The notes under the pieces are model-generated. The model was not told the origin of the DNA. It saw only the letters and a list, made by a program, of their open reading frames with translations, and made no database searches. A DNA stretch of 64,000 nt, from positions 1,364,001-1,428,000 of the forward strand of contig NZ_CP067113.1 in NCBI RefSeq assembly GCF_016615955.1, written 5' to 3'. The stretch is from Luteimonas sp. MC1750 (GTDB taxonomy: Bacteria; Pseudomonadota; Gammaproteobacteria; Xanthomonadales; Xanthomonadaceae). A program made the position numbers and the translations under genes. Positions 21,566 through 29,989 of the stretch are shown piece by piece; within the stretch, counting starts at the first letter, position 1; the number at the start of each line of letters is the position of its first letter.

Positions 21566-21677
21566 CCGCGGCGCTTCGACGCATGGCCTGCTGCCGCTCA
21601 TGTCCCCCGATGCCGGCCCGTCGGGCCGGCATCTCCTCCTTGACTTCCCGTCAGCAGGCCACGCGCCAAAGCGATGC
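21566..21677 (-). repeat. 112-bp repeat element, copy 1
   Basis: Matches 36333-36444 in the opposite orientation at 108 of 112 positions. All four differences lie in the hairpin at 21609-21633. In element orientation it contains a reading-frame end PASLWRVAC-stop, an AAGGAGGA run (21641-21634), the 25-base hairpin, a gggggac spacer and an ATG (21601) opening MSGSRPCVEAPR. Similarity stops abruptly at both ends. The element points toward the secF terminator. No transposase is nearby, so this looks like a small non-autonomous or retained repeat. Confidence 0.85.
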
Positions 21678-22079
21678 AGGCCGCGGTGGACCGGTGCAAG
21701 AGCAAGAGCAAGGAAGAGCAGGAACCGTGCGCCGGCCGTGGCGCAGGCGCTGCGTCCTGCGGCCGGAACCGCTCCGGACGACGGTCCGAAATCCGCCGAC
21801 GCCCGAACCGCTGAGTTTGGGGAGAATGCCGCCTTCTGGTTCTTGCCGAGCTCGGGAGAAGAACATTCTTTCCTGCCCTTTTCGGCGCCGCAGCAGTCGC
21901 GTGCGGCGAGCAGCTCGTCGCATCCAATGTGCGCCGTTCCGCATGGCGCGTGCCGGGTTTAGGCGGCGGCATGAGCTTCGTTCTGTTCCGGAGAGAAGGC
22001 AGGCTCGGAACTCGACACCGCATTACGCGGCCGGAGTCGACGCTCTTGATGTCCGCTCCGAAGCCGACGAATGCGGGTG

Positions 22080-22192
22080 CCCGTCCCGCGCGCAGGGGGT
22101 GTGCGTACAGCCGGCCATGGATGGCCGGCGGCCGGCCTTGGGAGCAGGATGCGGACAGGACGGGGGAGCACACCCCCTGCGTGCGGGACGGG
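22080..22192. repeat. 25-bp inverted repeat flanking a second palindrome
   Basis: The arms 22080-22104 and 22168-22192 match at 24 of 25 positions in inverted orientation; each contains GCAGGGGGTGTGC. Between them lies a further GC-rich palindrome (CCGGCCAT-GG-ATGGCCGG near 22111-22128). A 23-base segment of the left arm and its flank (22087-22109) also matches 36213-36235 at 20 of 23 positions, ahead of the second 112-bp element. Confidence 0.8.
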
Positions 22193-22324
22193 CGGCGCGG
22201 ATCATCACGAAGCGACCGGATCGGGGCGAACGCCCTGAACAAGGCTCCGCCCCCACAGACAACACCGGACAAGTCGTGAAGCAGCGCCGCCGCAAAGCCC
22301 CCGGGCAGGGGGCTGACGCGAGGC

Positions 22325-23149
22325 TCAGTACGCCGCGGCGTAGCCCGAGGCGACGATGTTCTTCTGCAGCGCCTCGGACACCCGCAGGTTGCCGGCGACG
22401 ATCTGGCGGCTGTGCATCGCCACGTGCACAGGACCCATCACGGCGCCCTTGTAGTCGGTGACCTTGCCGCCGGCCTCGCGCACCATCAGCATGCCCGCGG
22501 CGATGTCCCAGGCCTGCACCCCGGCCTCGAAATAGCCATCGAGGCGCCCCGCGGCCACGTAGGCCAGGTCGAGCGCGGCCGAACCCGTGCGGCGCACGTC
22601 CTCCGCGACCGACAGCACCTGGCGCAGCGCGTCGAACTGCGCGGCGGTGCGCTGGCGCTCGCGCGGATGGAAGCCCGTGGCGATGGTCGTCCCGGTGAGG
22701 TCCTTGCGTTCGGCCACGCGGATGCGCTTCTCGTTGAGCTGCGCGCCGCCGCCGCGGGTGGCGGTGAACAGCTCGTTGCGCAGCGGATCGAAGATCACCC
22801 CGTGCAGCGGCTCCGGGCCTTCGCACAGCGCGATCGAGACGCACCAGTGGGGAAAGCCGCGGAGGTAGTTGCTGGTGCCGTCGAGCGGGTCGATGACCCA
22901 GGTGTAGCGGCTGGCGCCGCGGCTGCCCTTCTGCTCGCCGTATTCCTCGCCGAGCACCGCGTACTCCGGATAGGCCCGGCGCAGTTCCTTCACCACCGCC
23001 GCCTCGGCGAGCCGGTCGACCTCGCTGGCATAGTCCATGCGGTCCTTCTCGACGACGTTGATCGCGTCGAGCTTGTGCATGTGGCGCAGCAGGATGTTGC
23101 CACCGGCGCGAGCCGCCTTGACCATGATGTTGACGGCAGGTTGTTGCAT
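22325..23149 (-). CDS. suhB: inositol-1-monophosphatase family protein SuhB
   Basis: A 274-aa Mg/Li-sensitive phosphatase; in E. coli SuhB also supports rRNA transcription antitermination. The metal-binding motifs are VLGEEYG (near 67), [15 protein letters not shown] (near 84-98) and the late [15 protein letters not shown]. The start is the ATG giving [17 protein letters not shown], the usual N terminus; longer in-frame starts run into the promoter region shared with trmJ. It is divergent from trmJ. Confidence 0.95.
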   Translation of the reverse strand: MQQPAVNIMVKAARAGGNILLRHMHKLDAINVVEKDRMDYASEVDRLAEAAVVKELRRAYPEYAVLGEEYGEQKGSRGASRYTWVIDPLDGTSNYLRGFPHWCVSIALCEGPEPLHGVIFDPLRNELFTATRGGGAQLNEKRIRVAERKDLTGTTIATGFHPRERQRTAAQFDALRQVLSVAEDVRRTGSAALDLAYVAAGRLDGYFEAGVQAWDIAAGMLMVREAGGKVTDYKGAVMGPVHVAMHSRQIVAGNLRVSEALQKNIVASGYAAAY

Positions 23150-23235
23150 CGCAGGGGGGCTCCGGCGTTGGGATGGGCAGCAGGGGGAAAGAGCGGGACG
23201 GCTCGAGGCCGCCGCACAGTTTACCATTCGCGCCC

Positions 23236-24003
23236 ATGAACACCGTCCAGCCAGCGGGCGAAGTCCGCATCGTCCTCGTCGGCACGTCGCATCCGGGCAA
23301 CATCGGCTCGGCTGCCCGCGCCATCAAGACCATGGCCCTCGAGCGGCTGGTGCTGGTCGCGCCGGAGCGCTTTCCGCACGCCGACGCCGTGGCGATGGCG
23401 GCCGGTGCCGACGATGTGCTGGAGAACGCGACGATCGTCGCCAGCCTTGCCGAGGCGGTCGCCGACTGCAGCCTGGTGCTGGGCTGCACCGCGCGCAGCC
23501 GACGGATCCAGCTCGAGGAGCTGTCGCCGCGCGCGGGCGCGGCGCGCCTGCTCGATGCGGCGCTGCCGGGTGCGCCCGTGGCCCTGGTCTTCGGCCGCGA
23601 GCGCACCGGGCTCGAGAACGACGAGCTGCAGCTCTGCCACGCGGCGGTGCATATCCCGGCCAATCCGGGCTACAGCTCGCTGAACCTGGCCGCGGCGGTG
23701 CAGGTACTCGCCTACGAGCTGCGGGTGGCGACCCTGGAGCGCGCCGGGCTGCCGACCGGCGGCGGCGACGGCCACCGCGAGGCGCCGGCAAGCCATGCCC
23801 AGCTCGAGGGCTTCTTCGACCAGCTCGGCGAGACCCTCGACGTGATCGACTTCCACAAGGGCCGGGCACCCGAGTCGGCGATGCGCAAGCTGCGCCGGAT
23901 CTTCCTGCGCTGCGACCTGGACGAACGCGAGGTGCGCCTGTTGCGCGGGGTGCTTGCGGACGCCCAGCGCATGGCGAGGCTGGCGGCCCGGGACCCGGAT
24001 TGA
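23236..24003 (+). CDS. trmJ: tRNA (cytidine/uridine-2'-O-)-methyltransferase TrmJ
   Basis: A 255-aa SPOUT methyltransferase that 2'-O-methylates position 32 of tRNAs. The N terminus [24 protein letters not shown], the middle [15 protein letters not shown] and the knot region [22 protein letters not shown] are the SPOUT motifs with SAM-binding loops. The C-terminal 85 residues are the TrmJ-specific extension ([10 protein letters not shown]). The suhB/trmJ divergent pair is common in gammaproteobacteria. Confidence 0.95.
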   Translation: MNTVQPAGEVRIVLVGTSHPGNIGSAARAIKTMALERLVLVAPERFPHADAVAMAAGADDVLENATIVASLAEAVADCSLVLGCTARSRRIQLEELSPRAGAARLLDAALPGAPVALVFGRERTGLENDELQLCHAAVHIPANPGYSSLNLAAAVQVLAYELRVATLERAGLPTGGGDGHREAPASHAQLEGFFDQLGETLDVIDFHKGRAPESAMRKLRRIFLRCDLDEREVRLLRGVLADAQRMARLAARDPD

Positions 24004-24073
24004 TATGTGCTGGCGGTCATGTTTTCGGCTAACCTGCGGCATTCCCCGCCTGCACGGTGCGAGCACACGCAAG

Positions 24074-25006
24074 ATGCCCCGCCGCCTCCGCCAGCTCCTG
24101 CTCGCGATGGCTGCATCGCTCGCCTTCTGTGTCCCGGCACTCGGTGCCCCCGTGGCGGCCGCCGAGCCGGGGGTGCTGGTGCTCGGGCGGATCAGCGACG
24201 ATCCCGCCGCGCACTACGACCAGCTGCGCCAGCTTCTCGACTACGTGGTGCCGCGCATGGCCGATGTCGGCATCCGCGAGGGCCGCGTGCTGATGGCGCG
24301 CGACAGCAAGCAGATGGAGAGCTATCTGCGCCGCGGCCGCGTGGACTGGGTCACCGAGACCTCGGGCAGCGCGATGGCGCTGCAGACGCGCGCCGGTGCC
24401 ACGCCATTGCTGCTGACCGAGCGCGACGGCGTCGGCGCGTACCACACGGTGTTCATCGCGCGCCGTGACAGCGGCATCGCCGGGCTGGCCGACCTGCGCG
24501 GGCGCAGCATCGCGTTCCAGAATCCCAGCTCGACGAGTGCCTACTTCGTGCCGGCAATGACCCTGATCGGCCGCGGACTGGAGCTCGAGATCCTGCTGTC
24601 GCCGACCGACCGGCCGGCGGAAGGCTCGATCGGCTACCTGTTCGCGCGCTCCGAGCTCAACATCTCCACCTGGGTGCACAAGGGCCTGGTCGACGCCGGC
24701 GCCTTCAGCAACCTCGACTGGGAGAGCGTGCAGCGGATGCCCGAGAGCTACCGCCGCGACCTCGTCGTGTTCCACTCCACCGCCGCCTTTCCGCGCGGGC
24801 TGGAGATGGTGCGCGGCGACCTCGAGCCGGCGATCGCCGCGCGGCTGCGCGAGGTGCTGGCCGGCGCGGCCAACGACCCCGCGGCCAGCGAGGCCCTGCA
24901 GCGCTTCTTCGGCACCACGCGCTTCCTGCCGATCGACGCCGAGACGGCGCGCGCGCTGGACCTGCTGCGCGCGGGCGTGGCCAACGTCGGCAAGGTGGTC
25001 GAATGA
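24074..25006 (+). CDS. PhnD-like periplasmic binding protein, putative sensor input for GGDEF-EAL partner
   Basis: A 310-aa exported protein. The signal peptide spans about 1-29 (LLLAMAASLAFCVPALGAP). The fold is that of phosphate/phosphite/phosphonate binding proteins: LVLGRISDDPAAHYDQLRQLLDYV, LLTERDGVGAYHTVFIARRDSGI, and the ligand-loop NPSSTSAYFVPAMTL with its Ser/Thr cluster. No permease or ATPase is adjacent. Instead its stop overlaps the start of a membrane GGDEF-EAL gene by four bases (ATGA). This arrangement resembles NspS-MbaA, where a binding protein senses a ligand and controls cyclic-di-GMP turnover rather than transport. Ligand identity is unknown. Confidence 0.8.
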   Translation: MPRRLRQLLLAMAASLAFCVPALGAPVAAAEPGVLVLGRISDDPAAHYDQLRQLLDYVVPRMADVGIREGRVLMARDSKQMESYLRRGRVDWVTETSGSAMALQTRAGATPLLLTERDGVGAYHTVFIARRDSGIAGLADLRGRSIAFQNPSSTSAYFVPAMTLIGRGLELEILLSPTDRPAEGSIGYLFARSELNISTWVHKGLVDAGAFSNLDWESVQRMPESYRRDLVVFHSTAAFPRGLEMVRGDLEPAIAARLREVLAGAANDPAASEALQRFFGTTRFLPIDAETARALDLLRAGVANVGKVVE

Positions 25007-27132
25007 GGGCGGGCGGCGGACTGTATGCCCGCTTCCTCGCCTCCCTGGTGCTCGCCGTTCTTGCGGTGCTGGCGGTCGTGGCGGTGGTCCTGCACCGCCA
25101 GGAAGTGATGCGCAGCGAAGTGCTCGACCTCGGCCGCGAGTCGATGCACGCGCTGGCCTTCGACCGCCTGGCCGAACGCTCGGAAGCCGCGGCGGTCGAG
25201 ACCGCCCGCGGCCTGGTCAACCCGCTGTACTACTTCGACCTGGACGAGATCGGAAGCCTGCTGCGCGCCGCACTGCGCCAGCCGGACGTCGCCTATGCCC
25301 TGGTCTACGACAACGACGGCGCGGTGATCCACGACGGCTCGCGCGACATCCGCACCTACGGCCAGGTGATGGACGACCCGATGGCCTTCGAGGTGGTGAC
25401 CGCGCGCGCGCCGCACATCCAGGCCAGCGACGAGGTGCTCGACGTCGCGGTGCCGTTGTACATCGGCGACGTGCGCCTCGGCGGGCTGCGGCTGGGCTAC
25501 TCGCTGGCCTCGGTGATCGACGACGAGCGCCGGGCCACCGCCGGCATGGGCGCGCGCCTGACCGCGATCGGGCAGCGCCACGCCGGCTGGATCGCCACCC
25601 TGATGGCCGGCCTGGTCCTGCTGGCGGTGGGGCTGGGCATGCTGGTGCAGCGCACCCTCGTGCGCCCGGTGCGCGAGCTGGCCGATGCCGCGCGCCAGAT
25701 CGAGGGCGGCAACTTCGTGGCCGGCATGCCCGACAGCCGCCGCAGCGACGAGGTCGGCGACCTGGTGCGTGCCTTCGGTCGCATGCGCGAAAGCATCGCC
25801 CGCCACGACCGCGACATGCGGCGCATGGCCTACACCGATGCGCTCACCGGGCTCGGCAACCGGCTCGCGTTCCGCGAGGCGCTGGACCGCAGGCTGATGG
25901 AGCTGCACGGCGCCGGCCGTCAGCTCGCGCTGCTGTTCGCCGACATCGACGACTTCAAGCGCGTCAACGACACCCTGGGACACGACGCCGGCGACGAAGT
26001 GCTGGTGCAGTTCGCCAACCGCATCTCCGAGCAGGTGGACCGCCTGGGCGGGGAGGGCGCGGTGCTGGCGCGCTTCGGCGGCGACGAGTTCGTGATCCTG
26101 GTGGAGTCCGACGTCGACGCGTCCGACCCGATCCGCGAGGTGGCCGGCCACCTGGCCGAGACCCTGGTGGCCGAGCTCAGCCGGCCGATCGTGGTCGGAG
26201 GCCGGCAGGTGTTCCTGGGCACCTCGATCGGCGTGACCGTGTTCCCCGACGACGCGGTGGGCGCCACGATGCTGATGAAGAACGGCGACATCGCGATGTA
26301 CCAGGCGAAGGTCGCCGGCAAGAACTGCCACCGCTTCTACAGCCGGGCGATGGACCAGGCGGTGGAGCGCAGGGTGCGGATGGAGCAGGACCTGCGCGGC
26401 GCCTGGGAGCGCGGCGAACTCAGCCTGGCCTACCAGCCGGTGTACCGGCTCGAAGACCGCCGGCTGGTCGGCGCCGAGGCGCTGCTGCGCTGGCAGCATC
26501 CCGAGTACGGCGCGGTGGCGCCTTCGGTGTTCATCGACGTGGCCGAGCAGAGCGGCCTGATCGAGACCATCGGCCCGCAGGTGCTGCGCGCGGCGTGTGC
26601 CGATGCCATGCAGTGGCGCCGCGACTTTCCCGGCTGCGAACTCTTCGTCTCGGTCAACGTCTCGCCGCGCCAGCTGCGCAACGGCGACCTGGCGACGGTC
26701 GTCGACGAGGTGCTCGAGGACATCGGGCTGCCGGCGGCCTGCCTGCACGTCGAGCTGACCGAGACCGCGGTGATCGGCGACGAGCTGCGCGTGAGCAGCC
26801 TCCTGGCGCGATTGCGCGATGCCGGCGTCAAGGTCTGGCTGGACGACTTCGGCACCGGCTTCTCCGGCCTGAGCCACCTGAGGCGGGTGCCGGTGGACGG
26901 CGTCAAGATCGACCGCAGCTTCATCGCCGACGTGCTGCGCGATCCCGACGACCTGGCGCTGACCACGGCGATCATCGCCATGGCGCACTCGCTGGGCATC
27001 ACCGTGGTGGCCGAGGGCGTGGAGAAGGAAGGCCAGTACGACGTGCTGCGCGAGCGTGGCTGCGACCTGGCCCAGGGCTACTGGCTGGGCCACCCGATGA
27101 CCGGACACGACTTCCGCGGCCTGCTGGGCTGA
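25003..27132 (+). CDS. membrane-bound GGDEF-EAL cyclic-di-GMP enzyme with HAMP
   Basis: A 709-aa protein: membrane segment about 10-31, periplasmic sensor region about 32-195, second membrane segment about 196-216, HAMP about 217-270, GGDEF about 275-440, EAL about 460-705. The cyclase motif GGDEF (359-363) is intact, but no RxxD inhibitory site precedes it. The phosphodiesterase motifs EAL (492-494), DDFGTG, VKIDRSF and AEGVE are also intact, so both activities are possible. The overlap with the upstream binding-protein gene implies one sensing unit. Confidence 0.93.
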   Translation: MRAGGGLYARFLASLVLAVLAVLAVVAVVLHRQEVMRSEVLDLGRESMHALAFDRLAERSEAAAVETARGLVNPLYYFDLDEIGSLLRAALRQPDVAYALVYDNDGAVIHDGSRDIRTYGQVMDDPMAFEVVTARAPHIQASDEVLDVAVPLYIGDVRLGGLRLGYSLASVIDDERRATAGMGARLTAIGQRHAGWIATLMAGLVLLAVGLGMLVQRTLVRPVRELADAARQIEGGNFVAGMPDSRRSDEVGDLVRAFGRMRESIARHDRDMRRMAYTDALTGLGNRLAFREALDRRLMELHGAGRQLALLFADIDDFKRVNDTLGHDAGDEVLVQFANRISEQVDRLGGEGAVLARFGGDEFVILVESDVDASDPIREVAGHLAETLVAELSRPIVVGGRQVFLGTSIGVTVFPDDAVGATMLMKNGDIAMYQAKVAGKNCHRFYSRAMDQAVERRVRMEQDLRGAWERGELSLAYQPVYRLEDRRLVGAEALLRWQHPEYGAVAPSVFIDVAEQSGLIETIGPQVLRAACADAMQWRRDFPGCELFVSVNVSPRQLRNGDLATVVDEVLEDIGLPAACLHVELTETAVIGDELRVSSLLARLRDAGVKVWLDDFGTGFSGLSHLRRVPVDGVKIDRSFIADVLRDPDDLALTTAIIAMAHSLGITVVAEGVEKEGQYDVLRERGCDLAQGYWLGHPMTGHDFRGLLG

Positions 27133-27148
27133 GGCGACGTGGCGGGCC

Positions 27149-27778
27149 TCAGCGGCCGGGCGTGATCCAGTCCACCGCCAGCGCGCCCAGCGTGCCGCCG
27201 GCGGCGCCGAAGGCCGCGATCGCCACCAGCCCGGCGCCCCAGACCACCAGCATCAGCGCGCCATCGCGCTCCAGCAGGGCGAAGGCATAGCCCAGCAGCA
27301 GCACGCCGAAGACGTAGTTGGTGAACGGGATCGGCAGCGCCAGCAGCACGCCCAGCAGCACCAGCAGCAGGCCGGTGAAGAAGGTCGCGGCGGGGTGGTC
27401 GATCATCCCCGGCAGCCGCGGTCGCACCAGGCGCTCCAGGCGCGCAAGCCACGGCGAGATCCGGTGCTCGAAGCGTGCCAGCGTGCCGCGCCTGGGACCC
27501 CGCCGGGCGACCACGCGCGGAAGCCAGGGGCGGCGCATCAGCACCAGCAGCTGCAGTCCGACCAGGATCACCAGCGGTCCGCTGAGCGCACCGGCGACGC
27601 CGGGGATCGGCAGGAAGGCGGGCAGGGTGGCGATGAACAGCAGCATGCCGAACAGGCTGCCGCCCAGGCCTTCCAGCATCGAACTCAGGGTCACGACGTC
27701 GTCGGCCGGACCCGCCGCCAGCGCGGCCAGCACCGCGCGCGCGGTGGCGCGCGGCGGCGGCGCGTGGGGCTCAGCCAT
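27149..27778 (-). CDS. ExoD-family inner-membrane protein
   Basis: A 209-aa membrane protein. ExoD-type features include the opening VVTLSSMLEGLGGSLFGMLLFIATLPAFLPIPG and repeated hydrophobic segments at about 30-52, 58-78, 130-150 and 160-200. Family members were linked to exopolysaccharide synthesis, but the biochemical role is unknown. The ATG at 27778 overlaps the TGA of the upstream CNNM/CorC gene in the string ATGGCTGA, so it is coupled; an in-frame start six codons earlier is less likely. Confidence 0.85.
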   Translation of the reverse strand: MAEPHAPPPRATARAVLAALAAGPADDVVTLSSMLEGLGGSLFGMLLFIATLPAFLPIPGVAGALSGPLVILVGLQLLVLMRRPWLPRVVARRGPRRGTLARFEHRISPWLARLERLVRPRLPGMIDHPAATFFTGLLLVLLGVLLALPIPFTNYVFGVLLLGYAFALLERDGALMLVVWGAGLVAIAAFGAAGGTLGALAVDWITPGR

Positions 27779-29078
27779 CGCCGACGGACGCGGCATCGAT
27801 CCGCTGCAGCAGCAGCTTGTCGATGCGGGGACCGTCGAGGTCGACGACCTCGATGCGCCAGCCGGCCCATTCGAAGTGCTCGCCGACGCTCGGGATGCGG
27901 CCGAAGTGGGCGATGGTCATGCCGGCGGCGGTGTTGTAGTCGCGGTCGTCGCCGTCGGGCAGGGCCTTGCCGTCGAGGAGTTCGCGCAGCGAGTCCGCGC
28001 CCAGCGCGCCATCGACCAGGAGCGAGCCGTCGTCGCGCTCGACCACCAGCGGATGGGCATCCGCGCCTTCGCCGCTCGAGGTGCGGCCGATGACCGCCTC
28101 GAGCACGTCGTTGACGCTGATGATCCCGGTGACGTCGCCGTATTCGTCGACCACCAGGGCCAGCGACTGCTGTTCCTCGCGCAGGATCTCGACCAGCTTC
28201 ATCGCCGGTGTCGACTCGGACACGAACAGCGGCTCGCGCAGCTGCTCGAACAGGTCGAAGTCACCGGTACGCAGCCGGTCGATCAGCGACTTCACCTCGA
28301 GGATGCCGACCACTTCGGCGTCGCTGCCGCGATACACCGGATAGCGCGAGAAGGGCGTCTCGCGCATCGTGGCCAGGTTCTCGTCCAGCGTCTCGGCGGC
28401 GTCGAGCCAGGCGATGCGGGTGCGCGGCGTCATCAGGCTCTCGGCCTGGCGGTCGCCGAGCGCCATCACCCGGTGCATCATGTTGCGCTCGTCGGCATCG
28501 ATCACGCCTTGGGCATGGCCTTCGCTGACCAGCATGCGGATCTCCTCCTCGGAGATCGCGCCGCGCTCGTCGTCGCGGATGCCCAGCAGGCGCAGCACGC
28601 CGCGGTTGATCGCGCCGAGCAGCCAGACCACCGGCTTGGCCGCCGTGGCCAGGAACTCCAGCGGCAGCGCGACCATGCTGGCGATGGTCTCGGCATTGGT
28701 CAGCGCCAGCCGCTTGGGGATGAGCTCGCCGAAGATCACCGATCCGGCGGTGATCAGGCCGACCGCGGTGCCCAGCCCGATCGGGCGCGCGTACTCGGCG
28801 GCCGCCGGGACGACGTCGTCGATCCAGTCCGCGACCAGCAGGCCGATGGCCTCGCCACCGAGCAGGCCGGTCAGCACGCCGATCAGGGTGATGCCGATCT
28901 GCACCGTGGACAGCAGGTTGTCGGGGTGTTCGGCCAGCTTGACCGCGGCGCGGGCGCCACGGCTGGTCTCGGCCATCTGCCGCAGGCGCGGCAGGCGCGA
29001 GGTGACCAGGGCCATCTCCGACATGGCGAAGAAGCCGTTGAGCGCGATCAGCGCCATGACGACGATCAGCTCAATCAT
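27771..29078 (-). CDS. CNNM/CorC (hemolysin C) family membrane protein with CBS pair
   Basis: A 435-aa integral protein of the CNNM transporter superfamily. The N-terminal DUF21 membrane domain (about 1-195) includes ALNGFFAMSEMALVTSRLPRLRQ and VIFGELIPKRLAL. Two CBS domains follow (about 215-335, MTPRTRIAWLD and ALVVDEYGDVTGIISVNDVLEAV). A CorC/HlyC domain (about 350-430) ends it. Relatives act in magnesium or cobalt export; the hemolysin name is historical. It is in an operon with the ExoD gene. Confidence 0.9.
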   Translation of the reverse strand: MIELIVVMALIALNGFFAMSEMALVTSRLPRLRQMAETSRGARAAVKLAEHPDNLLSTVQIGITLIGVLTGLLGGEAIGLLVADWIDDVVPAAAEYARPIGLGTAVGLITAGSVIFGELIPKRLALTNAETIASMVALPLEFLATAAKPVVWLLGAINRGVLRLLGIRDDERGAISEEEIRMLVSEGHAQGVIDADERNMMHRVMALGDRQAESLMTPRTRIAWLDAAETLDENLATMRETPFSRYPVYRGSDAEVVGILEVKSLIDRLRTGDFDLFEQLREPLFVSESTPAMKLVEILREEQQSLALVVDEYGDVTGIISVNDVLEAVIGRTSSGEGADAHPLVVERDDGSLLVDGALGADSLRELLDGKALPDGDDRDYNTAAGMTIAHFGRIPSVGEHFEWAGWRIEVVDLDGPRIDKLLLQRIDAASVGDG

Positions 29079-29274
29079 CGCGACCGGCGTCCTTGGCCCG
29101 TCGGGCCGGAAGCGGGTGTAACCGGGGGGGCAGCGCGGCGCAGCGGGGGTGCAGGCGGCGCTGCGGGGATCTAGGGTCGTCGTCCATGGTGTTCCGGGGC
29201 GGGGTGCGCAGCGCGCACGGCGGGATCATACCAGTCCGCCGCGGCGTCCCGATGAGTGGCGCGGGCTGGGCGGA

Positions 29275-29296
29275 TGGTCACGATACCGTCATAATT
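29275..29296 (+). promoter_or_regulatory. Pho-box-like direct repeat upstream of DUF47-pit
   Basis: TGGTCAC-gata-CCGTCAT-aatt has the 7-4-7-4 architecture of a PhoB site (consensus half CTGTCAT), matching 5 of 7 and 6 of 7. It sits 57 bases before the first gene of a phosphate-transport pair. Whether it activates or represses cannot be told; the aatt part could also belong to a -10 element (CATAAT), which would favour repression. Confidence 0.5.
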
Positions 29297-29352
29297 CCGC
29301 GGCCCGCGATCCCGGGCAGTTCCCCAGCCCCCCGCGGAAGAGGCGACGCGCC

Positions 29353-29979
29353 ATGTTTTCCCTGCAGACCATGTTCGGCCAAGGCAAGCAGTTCTACACG
29401 CTGCTCGAGGAGGCCGCCCAGGCCGCGCTGGACGCCGCCACCGCGCTCCACGTGATGCTGCGCGAGGCCGACCGCCAGCCGGCGCTGGATGCCTTCAAGC
29501 TCGCGCGCCTGCGCGAACGCGAGGCCTCGAACAAGATCAGCCAGGCCCTGGTCGACAGCTTCATCACGCCGATCGAGCGCGAGGACATCGAGGCGCTGGG
29601 CTCGGCGCTGTACAAGATCCCCAAGCAGATCGAGAAGTTCGCCGACCGCTACGCGCTGGCGACCGCGCACCTCGAGCACATCGACTTCGCGCCGCGCGCG
29701 GCGATGCTGGAACAGGCCGCCGGCGTCGTGGTGAAGATGGTCCGGCAGCTGCGCCACCTGAAGCTGGAGCCGATGAAGGCGCTCAACGACGAGCTGCGCG
29801 CGCTGGAGAACGAGGCCGACCGGCTGATGCTCGAGCTGTATCGCGACATCTACTCCGGCAAGCTCGACGCGCGCGAGATGTTCCTGCTCAAGGAGTTCTT
29901 CGAGATCCTCGAGAAGGCCATCGACCGCTGCCGCGAGGCGGGCGTCGTGGCCTACGAAATCGTGCTCAAGAACAGCTGA
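29353..29979 (+). CDS. DUF47/PhoU-like phosphate transport accessory protein
   Basis: A 208-aa all-helical protein. DUF47 members (Pit accessory proteins) resemble PhoU and are almost always encoded next to a Pit permease, as here, where pit begins ten bases after the stop. Typical segments are ITPIEREDIEALGSALYKIPKQIEKFADR and ELRALENEADRLMLELYRDIYSG, the latter an acidic metal-cluster-type helix. It is cytoplasmic and probably regulates or gates Pit. Confidence 0.92.
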   Translation: MFSLQTMFGQGKQFYTLLEEAAQAALDAATALHVMLREADRQPALDAFKLARLREREASNKISQALVDSFITPIEREDIEALGSALYKIPKQIEKFADRYALATAHLEHIDFAPRAAMLEQAAGVVVKMVRQLRHLKLEPMKALNDELRALENEADRLMLELYRDIYSGKLDAREMFLLKEFFEILEKAIDRCREAGVVAYEIVLKNS

Positions 29980-29989
29980 GGCCGGCACC

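Larger units (their letters stand above)
21462..22324. other. 863-base gene-free region between secF and suhB
   Basis: Both neighbouring genes end here (convergent). It holds the secF terminator, one 112-bp repeat element (21566-21677) and a 113-base inverted-repeat structure (22080-22192). Several open frames cross it on both strands, but none shows a recognisable domain, and their composition (Arg, Ser, Pro rich) is that of non-coding high-GC DNA. The stretch 21690-22070 has no structure I can name. The local sequence is somewhat richer in A and T than the genes around it. Confidence 0.7.

Noticed and set aside
21598..22272. Minus-strand frame of about 225 codons in the 863-base gap
   Set aside because: No domain, Arg/Ser/Pro-rich, and it runs through the inverted repeat and into the 112-bp element. 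More likely chance than a gene.
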